Assembly: GCF_005938225.1 (NCBI RefSeq)
Contig: NZ_VCPC01000004.1
Coordinates: forward strand, 62,001 to 126,000
Direction: 5' to 3'
Source of the DNA: Arenibacterium halophilum
GTDB taxonomy: Bacteria > Pseudomonadota > Alphaproteobacteria > Rhodobacterales > Rhodobacteraceae
DNA length: 64,000 nt
Shown here: in pieces, positions 45,706-54,155 of the stretch
Position numbering within the stretch: position 1 is the stretch's first letter
Layout: the number at the start of each line of letters is the position of its first letter
Notes under the pieces: model-generated
What the model was told of the DNA's origin: nothing
The model's database searches: none
The model's input: only the letters and a program-made list of their open reading frames with translations
Program-made: the position numbers and the translations under genes

Positions 45706-46589
45706 AGGGGCTGGCCTAACCCCAGCCCGTGGCGCACCACCTGCGCCACCTGCGAGGCATCGGCTATGCCACCGGTCACCACGGCGCGGGCCTCGTCCCG
45801 CAGGGCGGTGAACACGGTCTCGCGGATCTCGGTGCAGTCGACGGGACGCTGAGCGATACCGTCAAACCGCGCTTCTTCGGCCAGCAAGTCCTCGACCAGC
45901 GGATCTTCGACCGGGCCGCCGCCGCCGGGGTAGCGATACCAGCCAACGCCAACCATCTGGCCCAGCCGGCCTTCTTCCACCATGCGATCAAAAGCGAAAC
46001 AGGTGGCATCGCCCGTCGCCTTGCGTCGGGCATAGCCTAGGTCGCAACCCGCCAGATCCTGCGCCAGCAGCGGGGCCGGGTCAAAGCCGGCAGAAGCCAG
46101 ACATTCATCAAGTTCAAAAGGCGCGGCCCCCGTCATCAACAGCCCATGCAAGGCGCGATCCAGACAGGCCTCGAACCGCGCCAGAAGCGAGGGCGCACCT
46201 TCTGGCAACGTCACCGTGACACCGTCCAGCCGGGCAATCAGCGCCTGAGCCATGCGGTTCTGCGCGGCATCGGGGCTGGGCGTGATTTCGACCAGGTGGC
46301 GCAGGTGCGCAGGTGCAGCCAGATGCAGGCGCGGGCCGCCCGTGCGCGGCGTGATCCCGTCCAGCCCAATCACGACCGGGATGCTATCATCAGACTCCAG
46401 CGCCGTATCGGCCAGGATTGCCAGATCGAAAGGCCCATCCGCTGTCATCACAACCCGAACCGGCGCCAGCGTTTCACCCAGCCGTGCCGCGTCATGCGCA
46501 TCGGTCACCACCAGTGTCACGTCCACCCCGGCCCGCGCCATGGCGCGCACCAGTGCCAGCGCCGCCGCGCTTGCGCCCAGCACCGCCAC
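45702..46589 (-). CDS. Degenerate 3-hydroxyacyl-CoA dehydrogenase-like protein
   Basis: This 295-residue protein has a short Rossmann-like start, AVLGASAAALALVRAMARAG, in which the canonical GxGxxG is reduced to one of its three glycines. It has a truncated NAD domain in which HLVEI recalls the family but the catalytic His and Asn segments are altered. Two C-terminal 3HCDH-type regions follow, including MVEEGRLGQMVGVGWYRYPG. A proper enzyme of this type would oxidise 3-hydroxyadipyl-CoA late in the Box pathway, and this gene follows boxR by 17 bases. It starts at a GTG (46589). Whether it still binds NAD is doubtful. Confidence 0.6.
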   Translation of the reverse strand: MAVLGASAAALALVRAMARAGVDVTLVVTDAHDAARLGETLAPVRVVMTADGPFDLAILADTALESDDSIPVVIGLDGITPRTGGPRLHLAAPAHLRHLVEITPSPDAAQNRMAQALIARLDGVTVTLPEGAPSLLARFEACLDRALHGLLMTGAAPFELDECLASAGFDPAPLLAQDLAGCDLGYARRKATGDATCFAFDRMVEEGRLGQMVGVGWYRYPGGGGPVEDPLVEDLLAEEARFDGIAQRPVDCTEIRETVFTALRDEARAVVTGGIADASQVAQVVRHGLGLGQPL

Positions 46590-46606
46590 TCTGTCGATGG
46601 CATCTG

Positions 46607-47524
46607 TCAGGAAAGAAACCCCCGATCGCGGATCAGCGCGATCAGCTGGGTCAGCGACTGATCAACCGTATTGCCCGAAGTGTTCAACTGCGCCTCGGCC
46701 CGCGCGTACAGCGACTCGCGGCTTGTCAGGATCGATTTCAGCTGATCCATCGCCTCGGGGTTGCCCGCCATGGGGCGTTCATCGCCCTGCGCGCGCACCC
46801 GCGACATGTGTTCATCGGGCGTGGTTTTCAGCCAGACGGTATGAAAATTCGCCAGCAGGGTTGCGTAGGTATCCGGCTCGGCCACGATACCACCCGCCAC
46901 GGCCAGGATCATCGTGTCGTGGGTGCACAGCACCCGTTCGACCGCCTGCGCTTCGAGCCTGCGATAGCCTTCCTGCCCGTAGAGCGCCAGAACCTCGTCC
47001 ACGGGCATGCCGCTGTGCTCTTCGATCTCGCGATTCAACTCGACGAAGGGGATGTTCAGCGCCTTGCCCGCCATCCGGCCCAGTGTCGATTTTCCGGCCC
47101 CCCGCAAACCCACAAGGCAGACCCGCTGCGCCCGGCGGGTTTCATTTGAATCGGGACTAAGCGCACGCAGTACGGTTTGCTGCGTATCGGCAGTGGCCGC
47201 GCGGTACAATTCAGCCACCCGCATCGCGTCAGACGTCCACGGATCGTCCCGGCCCATCAGCCACTCGATCCGGTGGTCCAGCGCAATAGCGACCCGTTGC
47301 AGCAACCCGATGGAAATATTGCCCTCGCCCGCTTCGAGCTGGGCCAGGTAGCGCGGCGAGACGCCCGACATGTCCGACAGCACCCGGCGCGGAATTCCCT
47401 TGCGTTCCCGGGCCTTGCGCACACGTTCGCCCACGCGCGCGATCAGCGCGGCGACTTCGTCCTCGGCGTGGGATTCCGGTGACGCGGCCATGCGTTCGCC
47501 CCGGAAGTTGGTGATTTCGGTCAT
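46607..47524 (-). CDS. boxR: Benzoyl-CoA-responsive regulator BoxR
   Basis: This 305-residue protein has a two-domain fusion characteristic of BoxR/BzdR. It has an N-terminal XRE helix-turn-helix (about 28-88: VRKARERKGIPRRVLSDMSG, PRYLAQLEAGEGNIS) and a C-terminal shikimate-kinase-like domain with the P-loop GLRGAGKSTLGRM (about 139-151). In Azoarcus-type bacteria BoxR represses the box genes and is released by benzoyl-CoA bound to the kinase-like domain. Its own promoter has a TGTA-N6-TGCA site 16 bases before the ATG at 47524, suggesting autoregulation. It lies directly beside the box operon. Confidence 0.93.
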   Translation of the reverse strand: MTEITNFRGERMAASPESHAEDEVAALIARVGERVRKARERKGIPRRVLSDMSGVSPRYLAQLEAGEGNISIGLLQRVAIALDHRIEWLMGRDDPWTSDAMRVAELYRAATADTQQTVLRALSPDSNETRRAQRVCLVGLRGAGKSTLGRMAGKALNIPFVELNREIEEHSGMPVDEVLALYGQEGYRRLEAQAVERVLCTHDTMILAVAGGIVAEPDTYATLLANFHTVWLKTTPDEHMSRVRAQGDERPMAGNPEAMDQLKSILTSRESLYARAEAQLNTSGNTVDQSLTQLIALIRDRGFLS

Positions 47525-47539
47525 GGATGTGCCGCTGTG

Positions 47540-47553
47540 TGTACTATAATGCA
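47540..47553. promoter_or_regulatory. BoxR-like operator in front of boxR
   Basis: TGTActataaTGCA matches the TGCA-N6-TGCA pattern with one change in the left half-site. It lies 16-29 bases upstream of the boxR start. Confidence 0.55.
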
Positions 47554-47579
47554 CATCTTACGACGGCGCGGCGGAATTA

Positions 47580-47601
47580 GGCAATTGCTTTTGCAACTGC
47601 C
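47580..47601 (-). terminator. Hairpin downstream of the box thioesterase gene
   Basis: On the minus strand GGCAGTTGC and GCAATTGCC pair (one G-U) around an AAAA loop, 16 bases after the thioesterase stop. There is no T run, so termination would be weak or factor-assisted. Confidence 0.45.
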
Positions 47602-47616
47602 TTTGCAGCGGCCACG

Positions 47617-48045
47617 TTATGCGCGGATCAGCGGTTCGATGATGGCGCGGATTTCCGGCGGGGGTTCGCGGGTGCTGACCGAGGCCGCCTGCGTGAAGAC
47701 ATTGGTAAAACTGCCTTCAAAACACAGCACGCCATCCTGACGGCCTTTGACCGCAAAACTGATCGACTTGGTGCCAAGGCGGGTCGGGTAGACTTCACAC
47801 ATCAACGGATGGCGCGGCGTCACAGGCGCGCGGAAATCCATCGACAGGTTCACGAAGGGTGTGCCGAAACCCAATTCGGTTTCAAGATAATACCAGCCGG
47901 AATAGCCGCCCAGCGCGTGCTGCCACCAAGCATCGATCGACTCGAGCGCGAAGAGCGGCAGCCGCCCGGTATAGGCGATCTGGGCCGGGTCGCAATCGGC
48001 CCAGCCCACGCGCACGGCATGTTCAAACGCGGGCGTATCACCCAT
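47617..48045 (-). CDS. 4HBT-type acyl-CoA thioesterase of the box cluster
   Basis: This 142-residue hotdog-fold thioesterase has the active-site segment VGWADCDPAQIAYTGR, where the Asp aligns with the nucleophile/base of 4-hydroxybenzoyl-CoA thioesterase. Members beside box genes hydrolyse benzoyl-CoA or pathway CoA esters, possibly to free CoA when intermediates pile up. It starts immediately after the boxA stop (TGAATG, no gap), so it is translated with boxA. Confidence 0.88.
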   Translation of the reverse strand: MGDTPAFEHAVRVGWADCDPAQIAYTGRLPLFALESIDAWWQHALGGYSGWYYLETELGFGTPFVNLSMDFRAPVTPRHPLMCEVYPTRLGTKSISFAVKGRQDGVLCFEGSFTNVFTQAASVSTREPPPEIRAIIEPLIRA

Positions 48046-49239
48046 TCAGTAGGTTTCCACGTGGTAACGGCCGTCTTCGCGCATGGCATCGCGCACCTCG
48101 GTCCAGACCAGCCCGGCACCGCGCGCGATGTCCGACAGCGCCTCTTCCACGCCCTTTTCCATCGCCTTAAGACCGCAGATATAGATGTGGCCGTGCGGAT
48201 CGGACAGCAGCTTGGCGACTTTTTCGGATTCGTCGCGCAGACGGTCCTGCACGTATTTCTTCGGCGCATCCGCCTCGCGCGAGAAGGCGAAGAGCTTTTG
48301 CATGAAGCGTTCGGGCACCTTCTTGAGCGGGCCGAAATACGGCAGTTCCGCCGGACGGCGCGCGCCGAACACCAGCGTCAGTGAATCGCTGACCGACGGC
48401 GTTTCGCGCTGACGGCGCATGGTGAACCCGCGGAACGGGGCCGAACCGGTCCCGGTGCAGATCATCAGCAGATGCGCATTCGGATCGGACGGCAGCAGGA
48501 AGGTTGCGCCGAACGGGCCGGTCACCTTGACGGTATCGCCCTTGGCCAGGTCGCAGACGTAGTTGGAACAGATGCCGTTTTCTTCGCGCTTTACCGTCAG
48601 CGACACGTTTTTGTAGCCCGGGCGTTCGCCGTCACGCGGGCTAGATACGGAATAGAGGCGCGGCAGATGCGGCTTGCCATCCGGGCCTTCGCCCGGCGGG
48701 ATGATCCCGATGGACTGGCCTTCCAGCACCGGGAACGGCAGGCTGCCGAAATCCAGGATGATATGGCGGACGTCGCTGTCGCTGTCGGCATCGGTCAGGC
48801 GATAGTTGCCCTGCACCTTGGCCTCGGCCGGTTTGCCAAGGTTGTACATGTTGATCGTGGGCTTGGACGCGCTTGCAGGCGCACGCGCCTTGCCCCCTGC
48901 CCCGGCGTGGGCCTCGGCCAGCAGGGCGGCCATGGCATCGTCAAGCGCCTCGGTGTCGGCGTCGCCGGTTTCACCGGCTTCGATCTCTTGCTGCTCGGGC
49001 AGCTCCATCCATTCGTATTGTTCCTCGACCGAATAGGGCTCGTTCACCACGCGCCATTCGTCGATGGAGCCGGTCGGGCAGACCGGGATGCAATCCATGC
49101 AGAAGTTGCATTTGCTGGCATCCACCACGACGTTGTTGTCGTCATGTTCGATGGCCTGCACCGGGCAGGTCATTTCACAGGTGTAACAGCGGATGCAGAT
49201 TTCGGGGTCGATCAGGTGCTGCTTGAGCGGCTTGTTCAT
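48046..49239 (-). CDS. boxA: Benzoyl-CoA 2,3-epoxidase reductase component BoxA
   Basis: BoxA passes electrons from NADPH through FAD and two iron-sulfur clusters to the oxygenase BoxB. The 397-residue protein has an N-terminal 2[4Fe-4S] ferredoxin (Cys15, 18, 21, 25 and Cys44, 47, 50, 54), a linker, and a ferredoxin-NADP reductase part with FAD motif RLYSVSSPRDG and NADP motif LMICTGTGSAPFRGF, ending HVETY. Its ATG overlaps the stop of the small Cys-motif gene (ATGA), and its own stop abuts the thioesterase start. Confidence 0.96.
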   Translation of the reverse strand: MNKPLKQHLIDPEICIRCYTCEMTCPVQAIEHDDNNVVVDASKCNFCMDCIPVCPTGSIDEWRVVNEPYSVEEQYEWMELPEQQEIEAGETGDADTEALDDAMAALLAEAHAGAGGKARAPASASKPTINMYNLGKPAEAKVQGNYRLTDADSDSDVRHIILDFGSLPFPVLEGQSIGIIPPGEGPDGKPHLPRLYSVSSPRDGERPGYKNVSLTVKREENGICSNYVCDLAKGDTVKVTGPFGATFLLPSDPNAHLLMICTGTGSAPFRGFTMRRQRETPSVSDSLTLVFGARRPAELPYFGPLKKVPERFMQKLFAFSREADAPKKYVQDRLRDESEKVAKLLSDPHGHIYICGLKAMEKGVEEALSDIARGAGLVWTEVRDAMREDGRYHVETY

Positions 49240-49412
49240 TGCGACTCGCGTTTACGTGACAGGATGACCTCCGGAACGGTCAAGGCGTCGATCAGCGCGG
49301 CGCACAGCCCATCGCATTGCGTGCAGCCCACGCAGGGGCCGTTCAGGCCCGAAAGCTGCTGGGCCAAAACCGAAACATTCTGACTGGCGGGTTGAGAGCG
49401 GCTGATCATCAT
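49236..49412 (-). CDS. Mini-protein with single CX2CX2CX3C motif, coupled to boxA
   Basis: This 58-residue protein has Cys27, 30, 33 and 37 in GPCVGCTQCDGLC, the spacing CX2CX2CX3C that is classical for one [4Fe-4S] cluster. The stretch ALIDALTVPEVIL follows, and there is no signal peptide or membrane segment. Its stop overlaps the boxA start by four bases (ATGA), and GGAG lies 10 bases before the ATG at 49412, so translation is well supported. It sits between boxB and boxA, 176 bases after boxB. I do not recognise it as a described Box component. A role in electron transfer or cluster delivery to BoxA/BoxB is inferred. Confidence 0.75.
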   Translation of the reverse strand: MMISRSQPASQNVSVLAQQLSGLNGPCVGCTQCDGLCAALIDALTVPEVILSRKRESQ

Positions 49413-49588
49413 GACGGGATACTCCGATACAAAAGGTCTGGATGCTAAAAGATAACAGTCGTTCATGAACAGAAATGTGTCCGACTTCACCTTAGCACAT
49501 CCGTACCGATTCCGACAAAGGCTCCTTCGGATCGGGGCGGCTGGTGTGGCAGCGGCGCGCAGTCGTGGCGCGCCGCCGCCTGCGGCCA

Positions 49589-51040
49589 TCAGGCCATGTG
49601 CAGTTTGACGTACTCGAAATCGCCGGGCTTGTTGTCGATCCCGACTTTCGGCGGGGCGATCCACGTGGCGTATTTGCCGGGCTCGTAGCAGGGCTTCATC
49701 AGCGACTGGATGAAATCGCCATCGGCCTTCGTCGGCAGCCATTCATCCTTGCGCTTGTTCCATTCGTCTGACGAGATGATATTGCCATCGGGGTCGACCG
49801 CCACGGCGCTGAACACGCCGATCTGACGGTGGAAGCCTTCGTGCGGCATCTTGAACGCGAAATCGACACCGGCCTTTTCGATGATCTTGTTCCAGCGGCC
49901 CACGCCACCGGCGGCATCGCGGACATAATCGTCGCGCAGGCGCATGTTGATCGCGGTCAGCGCCGGGGCGCTTTCGGTGACGATCTTGCCGTCCTTGATG
50001 GTGCACACGTCGTATGTGGCATCCTTCAGCTGATGATCGTCGTCGATCCGCTGCTCCATGAAACGGCCCTTGATGCCCGAGTTGAAGGCATTGGCCGCGT
50101 TGGTCGACACCTCCTGCCCGAACAGGTCAAGCGACAGCGTGTAGTGCAGGTTCAGCTTTTTCTGGATCGTCGGCAGGTCGATCACGCCCAGATCGCGGAT
50201 CTTGTTGATGTCGTAGGGGTCGGTGATCCCGGCCTTGTTCATCGCTTCGATGGTGGCCTGAATGGTGCGGCCCACGCCGGTTTCGCCCACGAACATGTGG
50301 TGCGCCTCTTCCGTCAGCATGAAGCGGCAGGTGCGCGACAGCGGGTCAAAGCCCGACTGCGCCAGCGATTCCAGCTGCATCTTGCCGTCGCGGTCGGTGA
50401 AGTAGGTGAACATGAAGAACGACAGCCAGTCCGGCGTTTCCTCGTTGAAGGCGCCCAGCATCCGAGGCGCTTCGTCCGATCCGGACGACCGCACCAGCAG
50501 GTCGTTCGCCTCTTCCCGGCCATCGCGGCCAAAGTACTTCTGCAGCAGATAGACCATCGCCCAGAGGTGGCGGCCTTCTTCCACGTTCACCTGGAACAGG
50601 TTGCGCATGTCATACAGCGACGGTGCGGTCAGCCCAAGGAATCGCTGCTGCTCGACCGATCCCGGCTCGGTGTCGCCCTGGATCACGATCAGGCGCTTCA
50701 GCATGTTGCGGTATTCGCCCGGCACTTCCTGCCACGCGGGTTCGCCGTAATGTTCGCCCATCGGGATGGTGCGGCCTTCGACCTGCGGCGCCAGCAGAAC
50801 GCCCCAGCGGTATTCCGGCATCTTCACATAGTCGAACTTGGCCCAGCCCTTCGGGTCCACGCTGACGGCGGTGCGCAGATACACCATCGATTCCTGAAAG
50901 TTCTGCGGGATCAGGTCGTTCCACCAGTTGATGTAACCGGGGTGCCATTTTTCCAGCGCCTTCAGCACCTTCTTGTCCTGGCTCAGCCCAACGTTGTTGG
51001 GGATCTGCGTGTCGTAGCTGACGTTGATGAGATCAAGCAT
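49589..51040 (-). CDS. boxB: Benzoyl-CoA 2,3-epoxidase oxygenase component BoxB
   Basis: BoxB is the di-iron oxygenase that epoxidises the ring of benzoyl-CoA at C2-C3. The 483-residue protein has the metal-ligand helices EEGRHLWAMVYLLQ (Glu155, His158) and TEEAHHMFVGETG (Glu244-245, His247-248), and the opening INVSYDTQIPNNVGLSQDKK typical of BoxB. Length is close to the 470-480 of characterised members. It lies 24 bases after boxC and before the Cys-motif mini-gene and boxA, in the order C-B-A seen in other bacteria. Confidence 0.96.
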   Translation of the reverse strand: MLDLINVSYDTQIPNNVGLSQDKKVLKALEKWHPGYINWWNDLIPQNFQESMVYLRTAVSVDPKGWAKFDYVKMPEYRWGVLLAPQVEGRTIPMGEHYGEPAWQEVPGEYRNMLKRLIVIQGDTEPGSVEQQRFLGLTAPSLYDMRNLFQVNVEEGRHLWAMVYLLQKYFGRDGREEANDLLVRSSGSDEAPRMLGAFNEETPDWLSFFMFTYFTDRDGKMQLESLAQSGFDPLSRTCRFMLTEEAHHMFVGETGVGRTIQATIEAMNKAGITDPYDINKIRDLGVIDLPTIQKKLNLHYTLSLDLFGQEVSTNAANAFNSGIKGRFMEQRIDDDHQLKDATYDVCTIKDGKIVTESAPALTAINMRLRDDYVRDAAGGVGRWNKIIEKAGVDFAFKMPHEGFHRQIGVFSAVAVDPDGNIISSDEWNKRKDEWLPTKADGDFIQSLMKPCYEPGKYATWIAPPKVGIDNKPGDFEYVKLHMA

Positions 51041-51064
51041 TTCGGTAACTCCCTTCGTGCCCTG

Positions 51065-52726
51065 TTACACACGTTCCATGTTGTATTCGCCACGCTGGCC
51101 ACTGCCATAGCGTTGCAATGCGCCTTCGGCTCCAACCGCGTTGGGGCGCTGGAAAATCCAGTTCTGCCACGCGGTCAGGCGGCCAAAGATGCGGGTCTCC
51201 ATCGTTTCCGGCCCGGCAAAGCGCAGGTTCGCCTCCATCCCGGTCATCGCGTCGGGGCTGAAGCTGGCGCGCTCTTCCATGAAGATGCGCACTTCGTCTT
51301 CCCAGTCGATGTCATCCAGAATGTAGGTGACAAGGCCCAGGTCGTCGGCCTCGTCGGCCTCGATCTTTTCGCCGATCCTGTCTTTCAGCGCATCCACATC
51401 CTCGGGCGTGCCAAGGAAGCGGGTCTGCAGGCGGGTCAGGTCGTTGCCCATCGGGAAGGTGCCAAAGTTCGACTCGGTCAGCGTGATGGCGGCGGTCGGG
51501 CGATTGTCGCCTTCGAATTCGTCCAGCATCATGTAGCTGCGGTCGACGGCCCACAGCAGCTCGGCCAGAACGCCGGTATAGCACGACCCGTGTTCGACCA
51601 GGGCAACCAGGCTGCGCGAGGTCATGTCGACCCGCTTCAGCACGCGCTTCCAGTATTTCAGAACCTCGTTGGCCAGCCAGTGATCGGCATTGTCCAGCAG
51701 CAGTTTTTCATGCGCGGCAAAGGTGTCCGGGTCGCCCTGGGTGCTGAACACCACCAGACCGATCTGGCGTTCGTTCAGGCGCAGATGCAGGATTGCATCG
51801 TCGAATTCCCGCGCCAGGCGCAGCATATAGGCCTGCGCGCCCTGGGCCTGGAAGGCGTCCATATCGGCAGGCGCTTCGGCGTCGGGGCCTTTCAGCGTGA
51901 TGGTGGCGCGGCCATTGTCACGGTCGATCGCGACCTCGACCAGCGAATAGGAAACCGAGCCATCTTCGGCAAAGCTGCGCTCCAGCGGGGTCAGCTCGAT
52001 GCCGGTCAGGCCCGAGGCCTTTTTCGAGGCCGCCGCGAATTCCTTGGCGCGTTCCTTCACCGTCTCGTCGAACTTCGAGTTGGCGATCACCTCGTCCACA
52101 AGGCGCCATTCCTTGGCACGCTCGCCCCGCACGCCTTCCTCGATGGAACAGAACACATCGGCGCGGTCGCGGCGCACCTTGCGCTTGTCGGTCACGCGGG
52201 TCAGGCCGCCTGTGCCGGGCAGAACCGCCAGCAGCGGAACCTCGGGCAGGGCCACGGACGACGTGGAATCGTTCGTCAGCATGATGTGGTTGCAGGCCAA
52301 CGCCAGCTCATACCCGCCCCCGGCGCAGGCGCCCTTCACGGCAGCGATGTATTTCTGGCCCGAGTCTTCCTCGGCTGCCTCAAAGGTATTGCGGGTTTCG
52401 TTGGTGAATTTGCAGAAGTTCACCTTGTGCGCGTGGCTTGCGCCGCCGAGCATGCGGATGTTGGCCCCCGCGCAGAACACCTTGTCCTTGCCGGATTGCA
52501 TCACGACAACCTTCACCTCGGGATGCTCGAACCGCATCCGCTGGACCACATCCGCCAGTTCGATGTCGACGCCAAGGTCGTAGGAGTTCAGCTTGAGCTC
52601 GTAGCCGTCGAACAGGCCGCCCTTTTCATCGACATCCATGAACAGGTTGGCAACGTCGCCGTCATACTCCACCCGCCAGTGACGATACTTGGCTGGGTCC
52701 GTTTGAAAGTCGATGACCTTGGACAT
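51065..52726 (-). CDS. boxC: 2,3-epoxybenzoyl-CoA dihydrolase BoxC
   Basis: BoxC opens the epoxybenzoyl-CoA ring without oxygen, giving 3,4-dehydroadipyl-CoA semialdehyde and formate. The 553-residue protein is a long crotonase-superfamily enzyme; its N-terminal domain carries the oxyanion segments FCAGANIRMLGG and VKGACAGGGYELALACNHIM, and a second, diverged crotonase-like half follows. The ATG at 52726 has GGGAGGG upstream; an earlier in-frame ATG is less likely. The box operon starts here, with TGCA-type sites in the 180 bases upstream. Confidence 0.95.
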   Translation of the reverse strand: MSKVIDFQTDPAKYRHWRVEYDGDVANLFMDVDEKGGLFDGYELKLNSYDLGVDIELADVVQRMRFEHPEVKVVVMQSGKDKVFCAGANIRMLGGASHAHKVNFCKFTNETRNTFEAAEEDSGQKYIAAVKGACAGGGYELALACNHIMLTNDSTSSVALPEVPLLAVLPGTGGLTRVTDKRKVRRDRADVFCSIEEGVRGERAKEWRLVDEVIANSKFDETVKERAKEFAAASKKASGLTGIELTPLERSFAEDGSVSYSLVEVAIDRDNGRATITLKGPDAEAPADMDAFQAQGAQAYMLRLAREFDDAILHLRLNERQIGLVVFSTQGDPDTFAAHEKLLLDNADHWLANEVLKYWKRVLKRVDMTSRSLVALVEHGSCYTGVLAELLWAVDRSYMMLDEFEGDNRPTAAITLTESNFGTFPMGNDLTRLQTRFLGTPEDVDALKDRIGEKIEADEADDLGLVTYILDDIDWEDEVRIFMEERASFSPDAMTGMEANLRFAGPETMETRIFGRLTAWQNWIFQRPNAVGAEGALQRYGSGQRGEYNMERV

Positions 52727-52754
52727 GAGTCCCTCCCGAATGGCTAAGTTAGGA

Positions 52755-52887
52755 TGCACTTTAATGCGTTTTGCGGCGCGCGTAAAGCCGGTGATGCAAA
52801 ATAGTGCAACATAAAATTCTAATAGTTTTCATTGACTTACACCAGTACGGCGAAATATCACCTGCGCAAGATATGCATTATATTGCA
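52755..52887. promoter_or_regulatory. Three BoxR-like operators upstream of boxC
   Basis: TGCActttaaTGCG (52755-52768), TGCAaaatagTGCA (52795-52808) and TGCAttatatTGCA (52874-52887) lie between the DUF309 gene and boxC. The second and third are perfect TGCA-N6-TGCA. Their placement fits repression of the boxC-B-A operon by BoxR. Confidence 0.7.
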
Positions 52888-52906
52888 ACAGCACCACCGC
52901 CGCCGG

Positions 52907-53344
52907 TCACAGATTCGCGCGCACCCGCACCCCCTCAAGATAGCGTTGCACCGTCTCGATCCGCAAACCCATGATCTCGGCCGGCAGGCCATCAAGGTGC
53001 CCGGCAGCAATGTCGCACAACCGCCGCGCCGCCTTGGGCCGGTTCATCCGCAGCTTCAGCGCCGCGTTGGCAACCTGGATCAGCCCCTGCACAAACGCGC
53101 GTTCGGCGCCGCCTTGCGGCAGCGCCATCCAGACCGGCTCCAGCACCTCGTGCGCTTCCCAGAAATACCCCTGTTCCACGAAATGCCACCCGGCCCGCCA
53201 GGCCAGCGTGTCGCGCAGGTCCTCAGGCCCCATCCCCTCGCGCACCGAGTCGTGAAACACGTCGAACGCGCGCTCGGGGTGGCGCGCGTTCGTGCCCGGC
53301 ACATGGGCAAACTCCGGCAGGGGGATCGGGTTAGGCGGTTTCAA
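52907..53344 (-). CDS. DUF309 domain-containing protein
   Basis: This 145-residue protein has the DUF309 core AGWHFVEQGYFWEAHEVLEP followed by WMALPQGGAERAFVQGLIQV. The family is helical, of unknown function, and found in many bacteria outside aromatic pathways. It is the last gene of the ligase operon, overlapping the hydrolase gene by 14 bases. Its presence beside the box genes may be incidental or may reflect co-regulation. Confidence 0.88.
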   Translation of the reverse strand: MKPPNPIPLPEFAHVPGTNARHPERAFDVFHDSVREGMGPEDLRDTLAWRAGWHFVEQGYFWEAHEVLEPVWMALPQGGAERAFVQGLIQVANAALKLRMNRPKAARRLCDIAAGHLDGLPAEIMGLRIETVQRYLEGVRVRANL

Positions 53345-54155
53345 CCTCGGCCGCCTCGATCCGTTCCAGACGCGCGGCGAATTCGGCCACCTCGGCCAGC
53401 ACCGGCACGGGCTGCTCCAGGTGCGGCGCGTGCTGGCAATCGTCGATCACCACCATGTCGACCGGCGCATAGGACCGCGATTCAATCTCTTCGACCTGCG
53501 CAAGCGTGCCGTATTGATCGTCGCGCCCCTGAATCGCCAGCGTCGGGATGCGCAGATAGTCGATCACCTCGGAGACGTTCCATTTGCGGAAATCCGGGTG
53601 CAGCCAGACATCGTTCCAGCCGCGAAAGGCCACATCCGGGTCGCGGTGATACTTTGCCATCTTCTCGCGCAGGCCGCCCGTTTCGAACGCCTCTTTCGCC
53701 TTGGCGATTTCGGCCAGCCCGCCCGGTTCGGTGAAGAAATGCGGCGCCATCACGATCAGCCCGCGCACGCGGGTGTCGGCCACGCTGCCGGCATAGATCG
53801 CGGCAATCGTCGCGCCATCGCTGTGGCCGAACAGGATGCCGCGCTGAAACCCGATGGCGTCCAGCACTTTCGGCAGCACATCCACCGCCTCGCGCGTCAT
53901 GAAATCCAGCGGTTTGGGCAATGGCGCCGCGTCCGACTGGCCATAACCCGCGCGGGAATAGACGAAGACGCCCATGCCGGTGGCCTGCGCCACCTTTTGC
54001 GGGAAATCGCGCCACAGCGCGGCGCAGCCCAGACCTTCGTGCAGCATGACGATGGTCGGCGCCTGATCGGGCGTGGGGCCCAGCGCGTAGTATTCCAGCG
54101 TCACGCCATCGACGATCAGCGGCGTTGTCGGGGTTTCGGACCAGTCGAGCGTCAT
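53331..54155 (-). CDS. Alpha/beta hydrolase of the benzoate cluster
   Basis: This 274-residue hydrolase has the nucleophile elbow GHSDGATIA, the oxyanion strand TIVMLHEGLGC, and QGRDDQYG and CQHAPHLEQP for the catalytic Asp and His. Substrate is not deducible; candidates are a CoA ester, a lactone or a ring-cleavage product. Enzymes of this type occur near box genes in other bacteria. It is coupled to the ligase gene by a four-base overlap and followed by the DUF309 gene. Confidence 0.87.
   Translation of the reverse strand: MTLDWSETPTTPLIVDGVTLEYYALGPTPDQAPTIVMLHEGLGCAALWRDFPQKVAQATGMGVFVYSRAGYGQSDAAPLPKPLDFMTREAVDVLPKVLDAIGFQRGILFGHSDGATIAAIYAGSVADTRVRGLIVMAPHFFTEPGGLAEIAKAKEAFETGGLREKMAKYHRDPDVAFRGWNDVWLHPDFRKWNVSEVIDYLRIPTLAIQGRDDQYGTLAQVEEIESRSYAPVDMVVIDDCQHAPHLEQPVPVLAEVAEFAARLERIEAAEVETA

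Noticed and set aside
49829-52747. A 972-codon open frame on the plus strand antisense to boxB and boxC
   Set aside because: It is an exact antisense shadow of two well-identified genes, lacks any recognisable motif and arises from the GC-rich codon pattern.
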